DNA from: Desulfofalx alkaliphila DSM 12257
Lineage (GTDB): Bacteria > Bacillota > Desulfotomaculia > Desulfotomaculales > Desulfohalotomaculaceae
Length of the DNA stretch: 37,820 nucleotides
Direction of reading: 5' to 3'
Assembly: GCF_000711975.1 (NCBI RefSeq)
Contig: NZ_JONT01000019.1
Location: forward strand, 1 to 37,820
Program-made: the position numbers and the translations under genes
Notes under the pieces: generated by a model
What the model was told of the DNA's origin: nothing
The model's database searches: none
The model's input: the letters and a program-made list of their open reading frames with translations, nothing else
Shown: one piece after another, positions 1-6,968 of the stretch
How the letters are laid out: each line of letters opens with the position of its first letter
Position numbering within the stretch: position 1 is the stretch's first letter

Positions 1-250
1 TCCCTTTGATAAATTATCATCACAGTTACTATTTAACGTCATATCAAACAGTTACGAGCAGCAAAGCGTTATTATAACATCAAATCTTGAGTTCGGCCGC
101 TGGAATGATATCTTCCGGGATGACCGGCTAACAGCTGCTCTAATTGATAGATTAGTCCATCACGCCCACATATTAGGCTTTACCGGTCCCAGCTATCGCT
201 ATCGGGAGGCTATCTTGGCTAGGGGTAATGGGGAAATGATCGATAGTTAG
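1..250 (+). CDS. istB: IS21-family transposition helper ATPase IstB, C-terminal fragment
   Basis: Frame 2 is open from the window edge to a TAG at 248-250 and encodes about 82 residues. They match the C-terminal end of IstB, the AAA+ helper of IS21-family transposases. The visible block has the typical order: a strand ending IITSNLEFGRWNDIF, then the helix DRLTAALIDRLVHHAHIL, then GFTGPSYRYREAIL. The Walker motifs lie upstream of the window. It is one of very few plus-strand genes here. It sits directly against an IS end that interrupts the integrase gene, so it belongs to an inserted element and not to the host cluster. Family assignment is by recognition of the conserved tail; the 5' part cannot be judged. 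Confidence 0.85.
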   Translation, partial: PFDKLSSQLLFNVISNSYEQQSVIITSNLEFGRWNDIFRDDRLTAALIDRLVHHAHILGFTGPSYRYREAILARGNGEMIDS

Positions 251-333
251 CAGGCAGAATCATTAATTAACTAAATACGGATGCTATGCACATCTTAACT
301 GCCAAACTATGAATTTTCTACTTGCCAAACACA
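1..333 (+). mobile_element. Right end of an IS21-family insertion sequence
   Basis: The istB tail ends at 250 and is followed by about 80 bp of non-coding DNA. This carries two copies of TGCCAAAC, at about 300-307 and 324-330. Internally repeated termini are a known feature of IS21-family ends, and these elements end in CA. The most likely terminus is CA at 332-333 (or 330-331). Beyond it the DNA resumes as the tyrosine recombinase gene. The other end, and so any target duplication, is outside the window. Confidence 0.7.
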
Positions 334-1266
334 CTTTATCATACCTTTTTCCCTGAATTCATAGTATTTGTTTGTGGCCCACGTAGCCCTTAAATTATGA
401 ATTCTATGTTGCTCTATGCCATTAACCTTACACGCCTTTTTAAAAGAACTCCATGTGTTTTTAGCACGGTTTTCCCATTTGCGCCCAGGCATGTCATAAA
501 CAATATCCTCTTGGCCTTTGTTTGCACAGATGTTTTTCAATTCTGCTAGATAAGGCTTGGAAATCGGTACCCAGCGCTCTCTTTTACCTTTTGTTCCATA
601 TCTTAAATAAACTCTTCCGCTATTGAAATCTATATCCCGAACTTGTAATTTAACACACTCTTTAGCCCTAAGCCCCAATTCTGACATGCCTCGAATAGCA
701 ACCCCATATTTATCTCCGTTCTTTTGCTGCCAGACGTGCTTCATAATTCGAGACATCTCTTCTTTGGAGTAAACCCTATAACCTTCACGACTATCCAATC
801 TTTCCTGCTTGCTCATCGGTATTTTTTTACCAGCTGCCCGAGCCTGGTTAATCATCCCCCTTAAATCACTAGGAACGATTGATACTGTATTACCAAACCT
901 CTTTTCCACGGCATCGGAAAACTTCCGTAGCGCGGATGCTGTTCCCTGGAGATCTTTAACGCCCCGGTTTATTAAATCCTGAAAAAAGGCGACCCCCGCT
1001 TCCTGATGGTTATATGAATTAATGTATTTATGTCCAAAGCCATTTTCGTCAGCAAACTTAATATAACGCTGAGCAACATTTAGCACATTATTATACCATT
1101 TTGATGAGTGAATATAGTTTGTTTTGGCCGTTAAGATCCTTTCCCCTTTAGCTCGGGCTTCCGCCCTATATTCCTCCTTGGCCTGGTGTTTTGAGATACC
1201 TTGTTTGGTGATCCCTTTTAACGCCATTTCTATTTGCCTTTTTCTACTTGGCGCCGATCTGCCCAT
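307..1266 (-). pseudogene. Tyrosine recombinase (phage-type integrase), truncated by an IS
   Basis: The start is the ATG at 1266, preceded by GGAGGTGAAAGT; an upstream in-frame codon at 1329 has no ribosome site. The N-terminal half is a basic SAM-like core-binding domain. The catalytic domain has box I Arg (ELGLRAKECV), the beta-hairpin Lys (GTKGKRERWVPI) and box II HNLRATWAT. After EKGMIK the frame enters the IS end and stops within nine codons. The third His/Trp box (usually LGH) and the nucleophilic Tyr are therefore missing, so the protein should be unable to recombine DNA. About 30-50 residues are lost compared with typical integrases. It would have integrated or resolved the element. 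It is the last minus-strand gene here, about 810 bp downstream of the DUF2786 gene. Confidence 0.85.
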
Positions 1267-1373
1267 ACTTTCACCTCCAGTTTTTTTAATTCTACCGCGG
1301 ATCAGAAACCTACCAGTTAACTCCACCAACTACCGTGGGATTAACCCCCCTTTTCCCTGATCATTTTTTAGTT

Positions 1374-1926
1374 AGCAACTTCCGTTGCTGTTGGTAACCG
1401 GTCTGCCGACCGGAAAATCCGGGCGGCCTAACAGTGGCCACCGCCACTGTTAGGCAGTAAGAAACCCCAGCGCATTCTTCCGCATGCGCTGGGGTTTCTT
1501 ACTGCCTACTACTACCGTTGTAGTCAGAAATCCAGCCGCCACGCGGCTTTTCAAGTTTACTATGTTCTTTTCCTACTGAAAAAGAACATAGTAAACTAAG
1601 CTTCTATCGAAGCTTTTTAAAAAAACCTGCTGGTGCAGATTTTTATTCGGCTGATCTCCGACACCCGGGATCGGCGGGCGGCGAACGGTGAGACCGCATC
1701 TTAAACCATGTCCCTTTAAACGACCTCCATCACTACCGTGATGGCGCGTATATGGCGCGGGACCCAATGACGCCGATGATCCAGATGACTATTGTCATCC
1801 CCGGAAATTAGGTAGCTACCGCCACCTTAGGCTCAAGTGAACCAATCCGTTAAACCTGGCTCCGCCAGGCACAAAACCTATCTGTACTTTATCCCCTGAA
1901 GGGGAGGCCCAGTGAGTAACCGGGCC
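1374..1926. repeat. Non-coding run of perfect small inverted repeats
   Basis: This fills most of the 813-bp gap between the integrase start (1266) and the DUF2786 gene (2080). Hairpins read directly, given as arms and loop: 1374-1389 (6 bp, loop 4), 1398-1413 (6, 4), 1426-1455 (13, 4), 1451-1508 (25, 8), 1511-1524 (5, 4), 1534-1548 (6, 3), 1554-1597 (18, 8), 1598-1615 (7, 4), 1627-1638 (4, 4), 1727-1744 (7, 4), 1784-1799 (6, 4), 1855-1869 (6, 3), 1892-1905 (5, 4) and 1906-1926 (5, 11). The DNA is more GC-rich than its neighbours. The function is unknown: candidates are an attachment or transfer site, a structured RNA, or a single-strand replication site. I see no convincing gene here apart from one weak small ORF. 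Confidence 0.75.
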
Positions 1927-1977
1927 AAATCCATTCCCCTCTTCGGTTAATTGATTTACGGGCATAGGCAGGCCCAT
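1816..1977 (-). CDS. Possible 53-residue small protein, unknown
   Basis: An ATG at 1977 (or the adjacent in-frame GTG at 1980) opens a 53-codon frame ending at TAG 1816-1818. The peptide is not simple or repetitive (for example GFGPVTHWASPSGDKVQIGF) and the frame is open for another dozen codons upstream. It lies inside the hairpin-rich non-coding stretch and has no clear ribosome site. It could be a gene remnant or chance. No family is recognised. Confidence 0.2.
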   Translation of the reverse strand: MGLPMPVNQLTEEGNGFGPVTHWASPSGDKVQIGFVPGGARFNGLVHLSLRWR

Positions 1978-2079
1978 CACATAGCTTTTCGCATTAATAT
2001 CGCATAAGTATTTCCATTACAATTCTCAAAAATATACTTATCACTAATCACAAAATCACCCTTTTACCGTTTTGATATT

Positions 2080-2745
2080 TTAACCAATCCTTTTATGTTT
2101 CTCGTCAAAGCTTCGTCCATCACGGTATCCAGCATCCCTAGCATCTGATGAGCCACCAATTACTATTTTGCTGGATTGACCCTTTGTTAGCTTTTTATCA
2201 TTCACAGCTTGAATGACTAGAGCATCTTTTACTAAGACAAGGGCATAACCCTTTGTCTCTACCTGTGCTTTAAACTTATCGCCAAGGCCTTTAAGAAAAC
2301 CAATATAATAGTCGTTCTTTAGGCGCTGGTTACTAATTGTTTGTTCTTGGTACCTTTTCACATAATCAGTTGATAAGTAAAGCATCGTGTTGAGTGCATA
2401 ATGGTAAACCTCAGTTGCAATTTCAACATCTTCTTTTAGTCCAATGAAATAAATCCCTCTGCCTGGTGAGACATAGCAATGACAGCGGAAGTTATCACCA
2501 ATAATCTTAGATAAGTTCTTTTCGTACCAGTAATTTCTTCGTTTCTCAGCAACACAGGTATCAACCACTTGCTTGTCCTCACATTTTTCTTGTGTCGCTT
2601 CAACTTCTGCCATTGTTAGCCCGTGTTGAGCCATCAGTTCCTGTGCTTTTAATAAGGCAGTATGGGCTTCTTCTTGATAAGTGCTTTTGGTTAGCGCAAG
2701 TACCTTGCGTATTTTATTTAAGATTTTCTCTTCTACATTTTTCAT
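2080..2745 (-). CDS. DUF2786 domain protein
   Basis: The 221-residue protein starts at an ATG preceded by AAAGGTGATAG. Residues 5-50 match the DUF2786 motif: ILNKIRKVLALTKST, a helix with regularly spaced Ala/Glu, then KAQELMAQHGLTMAEVE. The rest (about 60-221) fits the zincin-like companion region of DUF2786 proteins, with several aromatic residues and a C-terminal segment IVIGGSSDARDAGYRDGRSF. The family is widespread in phages, plasmids and integrative elements, and its function is not established. It is the last gene of the accessory cluster before the hairpin run. Identification rests on the N-terminal motif and is fairly sure; the biological role is unknown. Confidence 0.75.
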   Translation of the reverse strand: MKNVEEKILNKIRKVLALTKSTYQEEAHTALLKAQELMAQHGLTMAEVEATQEKCEDKQVVDTCVAEKRRNYWYEKNLSKIIGDNFRCHCYVSPGRGIYFIGLKEDVEIATEVYHYALNTMLYLSTDYVKRYQEQTISNQRLKNDYYIGFLKGLGDKFKAQVETKGYALVLVKDALVIQAVNDKKLTKGQSSKIVIGGSSDARDAGYRDGRSFDEKHKRIG

Positions 2746-2799
2746 GCTACTATCACCTTTCTAAAAAACTCATTCTGTAATTTCGGTTTGAATAGCGTC

Positions 2800-3000
2800 C
2801 TACCAGCCTCCTGTATAAAACACTTTAATTAAGTAGTAAACCATATGGCATATAAGGTATATCGGTACTGCTAATCTTACGAACTTAAATAACTTCTGTT
2901 CTAAAAACCTATCTACAAAATCAAAGGTTTCCATAACATAGTCAGTGTCTTTAGATATAATGTCTGTGGAAATTACTTTATTGGTTTGAATCTGATCCAT
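2800..3000 (-). CDS. Small membrane-anchored hypothetical protein
   Basis: This 66-residue protein has a polar N-terminal half rich in Asp, Thr and Lys and one hydrophobic segment near the C-terminus (LAVPIYLICHMVYYLIKVFY). It is probably a tail-anchored or single-pass membrane protein. The start ATG at 3000 has no ribosome site immediately in front. The best Shine-Dalgarno, GGGAGGTGA, is about 50 nt upstream and lies in one arm of a hairpin (3011-3058), so translation may depend on RNA folding. No family is recognised. It sits between two other small genes of the accessory cluster. Confidence 0.55.
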   Translation of the reverse strand: MDQIQTNKVISTDIISKDTDYVMETFDFVDRFLEQKLFKFVRLAVPIYLICHMVYYLIKVFYTGGW

Positions 3001-3010
3001 TTTAATTGCC

Positions 3011-3058
3011 AGGGAGTACCCCTACCGGGTAAAATATCCCCGGCAGGTCACCTCCCTG
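3011..3058 (-). promoter_or_regulatory. Leader hairpin holding the ribosome site of the 66-residue gene
   Basis: On the transcribed strand, GGGAGGTGA (complement of 3049-3058) is followed by a 9-bp stem with one G-U pair (3021-3029 with 3039-3047). The outer bases GGGAG and CTCCC can also pair and would hide the Shine-Dalgarno. The start codon lies 20 nt beyond the inner stem. It resembles the hairpins before the 139-residue, radC and primase-like genes, but with longer spacing. Confidence 0.5.
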
Positions 3059-3096
3059 CTAATACTATTTACTTTTAAATAATCGTCTTTTCATTA

Positions 3097-3567
3097 CTAG
3101 TCATTTTTGTACTCCTGAATCACTTCTCCGTTATATACTACCGTCAGCTCTTCTGGTGCGTTGAAGAAATTATAGTAAATTGATTTAAGCTCATCTTTTA
3201 CATCCCAGGCTTCCCACTCTTTATCTTGTTCGTATTGCTGTTTTAGTTCTCGGTATTCTTCAACTAGTTCAGTTTTAAACTCTTCTACATCCATATCAAT
3301 ATCCTGATGATGGAAGAGCTCAAGAGCAACATACATTTCTTCACTTACACCAATAACATCTAATCCATCGGGACCGTAGTCATCAACCAACCTCTTAGTA
3401 ACTTCTTTATTTATAAGGGCATCGGTCTCTTCTTTATATATGTCGTTGAAGTACCATTCCATCTGGTTTCGTAGCATATCGCCATGATTCTTCTCCCACT
3501 TATAATGGGCTGCCATCATTATTTGCCAAGCATGTTTTTCCATCTCATTTTCTAGGATTATTTTCAC
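3097..3567 (-). CDS. Acidic hypothetical protein
   Basis: The protein has 156 residues and is strongly acidic (runs such as HHQDIDMDVEEFKTELVEEY and QQYEQDKEWEAWDVKDELK), mostly predicted helical. It starts at a GTG whose bases overlap the TGA of the preceding gene (GTGA), a sign of translational coupling. There is no signal peptide or membrane segment. No family or motif is recognised. The acidic, helical character resembles small phage and plasmid accessory proteins, some of which mimic DNA, but nothing in the sequence demonstrates that. Confidence 0.6.
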   Translation of the reverse strand: MKIILENEMEKHAWQIMMAAHYKWEKNHGDMLRNQMEWYFNDIYKEETDALINKEVTKRLVDDYGPDGLDVIGVSEEMYVALELFHHQDIDMDVEEFKTELVEEYRELKQQYEQDKEWEAWDVKDELKSIYYNFFNAPEELTVVYNGEVIQEYKND

Positions 3568-3815
3568 TTGGCTTCACCACTGGATTTTACTACTTCAATA
3601 TACAATTCTAGTAAAGGAGCTACTACGTGCAATAGTTCCTTTTCCACCTGGTCCTTTTTGTTGTCCATGACGGCTGCATATAAATGCCCCATATGCTCAC
3701 CGGCTATCATAGCCCATTTTTCCATTGGTAAGCTTTGTTCACCTTTTACCATCCGGTTTGCTTCAGCTTGTAAAGCTACTTTGGTTAGAAAACTATTTTT
3801 AATATTTTCAGTCAT
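3564..3815 (-). CDS. Small helical protein, distantly MazG-like
   Basis: This 83-residue protein has an ATG preceded by GAGGTG. The central part, KWAMIAGEHMGHLYAAVMDN followed by EKELLHVVAPLLELYIEVV, has the spacing of phage MazG-like nucleotide pyrophosphohydrolases. Those have an EExxE helix, then an ExxD/ExxQ helix leading into a hydrophobic helix. Here the first acidic pair reads GEHMG, so the metal-binding set is incomplete and activity is doubtful. The stop overlaps the start of the 156-residue gene, so the two are probably cotranslated. The family link is inferred from pattern only. Confidence 0.5.
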   Translation of the reverse strand: MTENIKNSFLTKVALQAEANRMVKGEQSLPMEKWAMIAGEHMGHLYAAVMDNKKDQVEKELLHVVAPLLELYIEVVKSSGEAK

Positions 3816-3831
3816 GTTCTACACCTCTTCA

Positions 3832-4836
3832 TTAATTAATTTTCCTATATCTAATCTTGCATCCGGCCAGCACGGCATCATCAATGCCTTTGTACTGGTC
3901 GTTCCATATTGCTTCAACTAATTGCTTGCCGGTTTCAGATGCCGACTGCCTGAAGTCTTCGCAGGCAGTTTTTACATGGTGATTTGTGTATTTATCCCGG
4001 TCATAAGCCTCAACAATTTCTCTTTCAAGATAATCCTCTTTCAATAACTCCAGCACCGGTGCCCAGGTATTAGAACTAACTGTTCCTAACACTACAGCAC
4101 CGATCTTTCGGCTTAAAACAGTAGCTTTTAGGGCACCTTCTGTTACCCATATCCGTTTATCCTTTACTAACATCGGTTGGGCTACGTGAACTGGTACACC
4201 GCAGGATGATCCTGCTTGTTTTCTACCGGAACTGAATAACCGGTATTTCCTATTCCTAGAGGTATTATCCAGCCTAATTTGCAAGGCTTGGATTCTTTTC
4301 TCCTTGTCCAATATTGGAAATATAAACCCCGGATAATAGTTAAAGCACCAGTAGTAACCCTTTCCCTTTTTATTAGGAGCCTGGTAGAATCCCGGAATCC
4401 CTTTAAGGTTACATCCCAGGTCTATAAGCTTTTTACATATCTTCCATGGCTTAACCCCTACTAAAGATTTAAAACCTATTTCTTGGATTTCTTTAGCTGT
4501 AAGTCCACGGTGTTCCATTAATTCTTTCATGTGGTAGGCTTCTAAATTTAGTAGCCTTAGAAAAGCTCTGTAAACCCGATCACACTCCTTTACAGGGGCC
4601 TTTGTAGCCACTGTAACAGCCTGTTCTTCAGGTTTGTAATATGAGGGGCTTTCAATCAGTTTATGGAGCCAACCGCCCATTCTTCCGGATACCGGGTGGT
4701 GGCTTTCAACACGCATACAAATGGTTATGCGGTCGTTGAAAGAGCACCAGTCAGGTTTGCCACAGATAGGACAAGGTTGCCCCCGATTGACCCGTTGTAA
4801 TGGTTGATTCACATATTTCTTAGCGTAAGTACTCAT
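3832..4836 (-). CDS. Primase-like protein with zinc finger and DUF3854 Toprim domain
   Basis: I choose the ATG at 4836 (334 residues): a GTG at 4863 overlaps the Shine-Dalgarno AAGGAGGTG itself. Residues 15-40 form a primase-type zinc site (CPICGKPDWCSF then ICMR). The middle (about 60-215) has HRGLTAKEIQEIGF and a region with GFIFPILDKEKRIQALQIR. The C-terminal half has a Toprim-like fold with the acidic motif WVTEGALKATVLSRKIGAVVLG and a second acidic site VEAYDRDKYTN. This matches the DUF3854 family of plasmid and phage primases or replication helpers. Within the cluster it follows radC with a short gap. A hairpin lies between its ribosome site and start codon. Assignment as a DNA-replication protein is good; RNA primer synthesis is inferred. 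Confidence 0.75.
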   Translation of the reverse strand: MSTYAKKYVNQPLQRVNRGQPCPICGKPDWCSFNDRITICMRVESHHPVSGRMGGWLHKLIESPSYYKPEEQAVTVATKAPVKECDRVYRAFLRLLNLEAYHMKELMEHRGLTAKEIQEIGFKSLVGVKPWKICKKLIDLGCNLKGIPGFYQAPNKKGKGYYWCFNYYPGFIFPILDKEKRIQALQIRLDNTSRNRKYRLFSSGRKQAGSSCGVPVHVAQPMLVKDKRIWVTEGALKATVLSRKIGAVVLGTVSSNTWAPVLELLKEDYLEREIVEAYDRDKYTNHHVKTACEDFRQSASETGKQLVEAIWNDQYKGIDDAVLAGCKIRYRKIN

Positions 4837-4869
4837 ATATTGACGGCATACGCCGTCCCTCACCTCCTT
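4834..4869 (-). promoter_or_regulatory. Shine-Dalgarno, hairpin, start codon module (primase-like gene)
   Basis: On the mRNA, AAGGAGGTGAGG (complement of 4858-4869) is followed at once by a 6-bp perfect stem GACGGC/GCCGTC with a 4-nt loop (4842-4857). Five nucleotides then lead to ATG (4834-4836). Without folding the spacing is far too long; folding would bring the ribosome site close to the ATG. The layout is shared with radC and the 139-residue gene. Confidence 0.65.
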
Positions 4870-4896
4870 AAGGTTTTGGACGGCTTGAGCCGCCTA

Positions 4897-5583
4897 TTAC
4901 ATTAGTCCTTTTTCTTTCAAGCTAGCGAACTTTCCATCACCAATTATCAGGTGGTCTAACACTGAAACGCCTAAAATTTCGCCAGACTCCATAATTCTCT
5001 TAGTTATAGCAATGTCTTCCTTACTAGGAGAGGGATCTCCACTGGGGTGATTGTGTAATAAAATCATCCCAGCAGCACTTTTTTTGATGGCAATTTTGAA
5101 TACTTCTCTTGGATGCACCAACGAGGAGCTTAAGGTGCCCACACTGATCGTTTCCACTGCCAATACATGATTTTTGGTATTTAGTAAGATGGCACAGAAG
5201 TGTTCCCGATCTAGGTGGTGCATTTCATCCATAACTAAGGCAGCAGCATCATCCGGGCTATTGATAATAGTACTGCTATCTCGTTTCTCTTTAAGTAGCA
5301 TTTTATGGATCTCAAACACCGCAATAAGTCTCGATGCTGATTTTTGAGTAATTCCTTTCAGCTGTAGCAATTCTTCTCTACTCATTTCCATGATTTCGGT
5401 GATTTTTTTTGATAGTAAGTAGAGCATGGTTTCATCTGGAATATCTCCTAATAATGCTGTGAGCAAAACTGATACGTTTTGACCAGTGTTTATGTCGATC
5501 TTATATACTGACTTTGTTTCCAGAATTCTTTTGGCTAACGTTGTCTTTTCTGGTGCCTCAATACCCCATAAATTCATTTGCAT
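4897..5583 (-). CDS. radC: RadC-like JAB/MPN domain protein
   Basis: The 228-residue protein has the RadC layout. An N-terminal helix-hairpin-helix region (about 60-105, REELLQLKGITQKSASRL) precedes a JAMM metal-binding domain. That domain has HFCAILLNTKNHVLAVETIS and the signature LLHNHPSGDPSPSKEDIAIT with its two His and Asp. It ends DHLIIGDGKFASLKEKGLM as is usual. RadC homologues on mobile elements are common (for example with antirestriction genes), and their role in recombination or repair is unsettled. ATG codons at 5583 and 5577 are both possible; the first is 6 nt past an RNA hairpin. A terminator upstream (5679-5722) suggests its own promoter or read-through control. Confidence 0.9.
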   Translation of the reverse strand: MQMNLWGIEAPEKTTLAKRILETKSVYKIDINTGQNVSVLLTALLGDIPDETMLYLLSKKITEIMEMSREELLQLKGITQKSASRLIAVFEIHKMLLKEKRDSSTIINSPDDAAALVMDEMHHLDREHFCAILLNTKNHVLAVETISVGTLSSSLVHPREVFKIAIKKSAAGMILLHNHPSGDPSPSKEDIAITKRIMESGEILGVSVLDHLIIGDGKFASLKEKGLM

Positions 5584-5655
5584 AAAAACGGTATCGACCT
5601 TCTGGCCGATACCTATCCCCCTTTCGATGGATAGTACCGGCCAGAAGGGCCGTTT
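5581..5655 (-). promoter_or_regulatory. Shine-Dalgarno, hairpin, start codon module of radC with competing fold
   Basis: The mRNA has AAAGGGGGAT (complement of 5614-5623), then a 10-bp stem with one G-U pair and an AGAA loop (5590-5613), then 6 nt, then ATG. The segment upstream (about 5625-5655) is an imperfect complement of the same stem plus part of the Shine-Dalgarno. A second, longer fold is therefore possible in which the AAAGGG lies at the tip. The two folds exclude each other, which is what a translational switch would look like. Confidence 0.6.
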
Positions 5656-5678
5656 ATTGATTTCTTAATAAATACACA

Positions 5679-5722
5679 AAAAGAGAACGCCCGAGGAAAT
5701 ATCCTTGGTTACGTTCTCTTTT
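5679..5722 (-). terminator. Intrinsic terminator downstream of the 86-residue gene
   Basis: An 11-bp stem (5679-5689 with 5712-5722, arm AAAAGAGAACG) is followed on the minus strand by TTTTGTGTATTTATT. It closes the ssb, 139-residue and 86-residue transcription unit ahead of radC. Confidence 0.75.
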
Positions 5723-5764
5723 AAAAATTCTACAGTCTAATAAGACCCATATCTTTTTAGAGGT

Positions 5765-6025
5765 TTACTTAGCCATCATTTCAAGTCTCTTGACTCTCAG
5801 TACCAGATAGTCAGTATCTACCTCAACATCAGTAAGCTTTTGTTCAATCTTGTCCAACTTTTCGTTTTGGACTTCCCTATATAAATATAAACCCTCTAGC
5901 TTATTAATTACTTCGTTTTCCACCCTTAGCTCAAGTTTTTCAAGGCCGCTTTCTAGTCTTGCTTGTCCCTGAGTTAAAGTTTGTAACTGTTCTAAAACAA
6001 GCTTTTGGAACTTTTCATTTTCCAT
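5765..6025 (-). CDS. Small coiled-coil protein
   Basis: The protein has 86 residues and is almost wholly heptad-patterned helix (VLEQLQTLTQGQARLESGLEKLELRV, then KLDKIEQKLTDVEVDTDYLVLRVKRLEMM), so it is probably a coiled-coil oligomer. There is no signal peptide or catalytic motif. The start ATG follows GGAAGGGGTAGGAAAT. Similar small coiled-coil proteins are common in phage and integrative element gene sets without known function. It lies between the Cys-rich 139-residue gene and a terminator and is probably cotranscribed with ssb. Confidence 0.6.
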   Translation of the reverse strand: MENEKFQKLVLEQLQTLTQGQARLESGLEKLELRVENEVINKLEGLYLYREVQNEKLDKIEQKLTDVEVDTDYLVLRVKRLEMMAK

Positions 6026-6055
6026 ATTTCCTACCCCTTCCGGGAATAAAAGCTT

Positions 6056-6475
6056 TTATAGTTGCTTGGCTTTTATAGCAAACCATGCATTTCCATCTTT
6101 CATTACATTATACTCGATTTCAAAGGCTTTGTTCAGCCCCTCTTGCAGTGTATTTCCGACACTATTTTTAGCAATAATAACTTGGTTTTCTTTACCGCCT
6201 TCTACCTTGCAAATGGCTCTTGTGTTGCCGTTTTTGGTTACTGCGATTTCCGTAATAGTAACCTTTGCAACTGGGTTTTCTTTAACTTTTTCTTGTTTAT
6301 CGTTTGTTGCAGTAGTTTCAGTTATAGTTGGCTCTGGTTGTGATATAGAATCTGAAGCAGTGGTTAAACCAGAGAATAACACCGGTACCGCGAACATACG
6401 ACAATCAGAATTACTCCAAGCCATGCATTTTTCCTGTAGACAGTCAGTGAATCCTCTAAACGGACACTTTTTCAT
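6056..6475 (-). CDS. Cys-rich N-terminus hypothetical protein next to ssb
   Basis: The 139-residue protein has three parts. The first 30 residues hold a four-Cys cluster (CPFRGFTDC, then KCMAWSNSDC) that probably binds zinc or iron; similar clusters begin many phage and element proteins. A Thr/Glu/Lys-rich linker spans about 40-70. The C-terminal 65 residues are beta-rich (VTITEIAVTKNGNTRAICKV, ending AWFAIKAKQL) and could be a small DNA or ligand-binding fold. The start ATG is 6 nt beyond an RNA hairpin, with the Shine-Dalgarno before the hairpin. It follows ssb in the same direction. No family is recognised. Confidence 0.6.
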   Translation of the reverse strand: MKKCPFRGFTDCLQEKCMAWSNSDCRMFAVPVLFSGLTTASDSISQPEPTITETTATNDKQEKVKENPVAKVTITEIAVTKNGNTRAICKVEGGKENQVIIAKNSVGNTLQEGLNKAFEIEYNVMKDGNAWFAIKAKQL

Positions 6476-6516
6476 TCTTTCGATACGAGCCGTCGGCCCG
6501 TATCCTTCACCTCCTT
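6473..6516 (-). promoter_or_regulatory. Shine-Dalgarno, hairpin, start codon module (139-residue gene)
   Basis: The mRNA reads AAGGAGGTGA (complement of 6507-6516), a 10-bp stem with one G-U pair and a 3-nt loop (6482-6504), 6 nt, then ATG. Stem length, the single wobble and the 6-nt gap match radC, but the stem sequence is different. Confidence 0.65.
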
Positions 6517-6555
6517 AGATGTGTAGGATTACAGGCCTTCTGGCCAGAACTTTTT

Positions 6556-6948
6556 CTAGAACGGAACTTCGCTATCGTCACCGGAGAAATTTATTTCACC
6601 GGTATAGCTATCTGCAGAATCTTTGTTTTTAGGTTTACTAAGAAATTTAACTGTTTCTGCAATAACATCTACAGCTTTACGTTTTATTCCTTGCTTATCT
6701 TCATAGGACTGGATCTGCATCCGTCCTTCTACTGCCACTAATTGACCCTTTACCAAATGATTGGCACAAGCCTCTGCAAGCTTTTGCCAGGTAACAATGT
6801 CAATAAAGTCAACTTCTCTTTCCCCTTGCTTATTAGCAAAGGGTCGATCCACAGCCATATTAAACTTAGTTACTGCCACCCCACTGGTAGTATAACGGGG
6901 TTCCGGATCTCTTGTTAACCTTCCAATTAAAATAACTTTGTTTAACAT
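6556..6948 (-). CDS. ssb: Single-stranded DNA-binding protein
   Basis: This is a 130-residue SSB with an OB-fold at about 1-105: MLNKVILIGRLTRDPEPRYT, VDFIDIVTWQKLAEACANHL and GQLVAVEGRMQIQSYEDKQG. A short linker follows, and the acidic tip DDSEVPF recruits partner proteins. It coats ssDNA during replication, repair or conjugal transfer. Length is on the short side of bacterial SSBs (about 140-180), as usual for plasmid and element-encoded copies. The start has a strong AGGAGG site. It is the first gene of the accessory transcription unit and is preceded by a terminator-like hairpin in its leader (6969-7010). Confidence 0.95.
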   Translation of the reverse strand: MLNKVILIGRLTRDPEPRYTTSGVAVTKFNMAVDRPFANKQGEREVDFIDIVTWQKLAEACANHLVKGQLVAVEGRMQIQSYEDKQGIKRKAVDVIAETVKFLSKPKNKDSADSYTGEINFSGDDSEVPF

Positions 6949-6968
6949 TTAAAATTCCTCCTCTTTTT

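Noticed and set aside
1267-1329. In-frame start at 1329 for the integrase
   Set aside because: The ATG at 1266 has GGAGGTGAAAGT at correct spacing, while the upstream codon has no ribosome site and the extra residues do not resemble an integrase.
1573-1767. Minus-strand ORF of 64 residues inside the hairpin-rich gap
   Set aside because: It overlaps several hairpins, ends within the 18-bp inverted repeat, has no ribosome site and its composition looks like random GC-rich DNA.
4837-4863. GTG at 4863 as the start of the primase-like gene
   Set aside because: It is part of the Shine-Dalgarno itself; the ATG at 4836 follows a folded hairpin with normal effective spacing.
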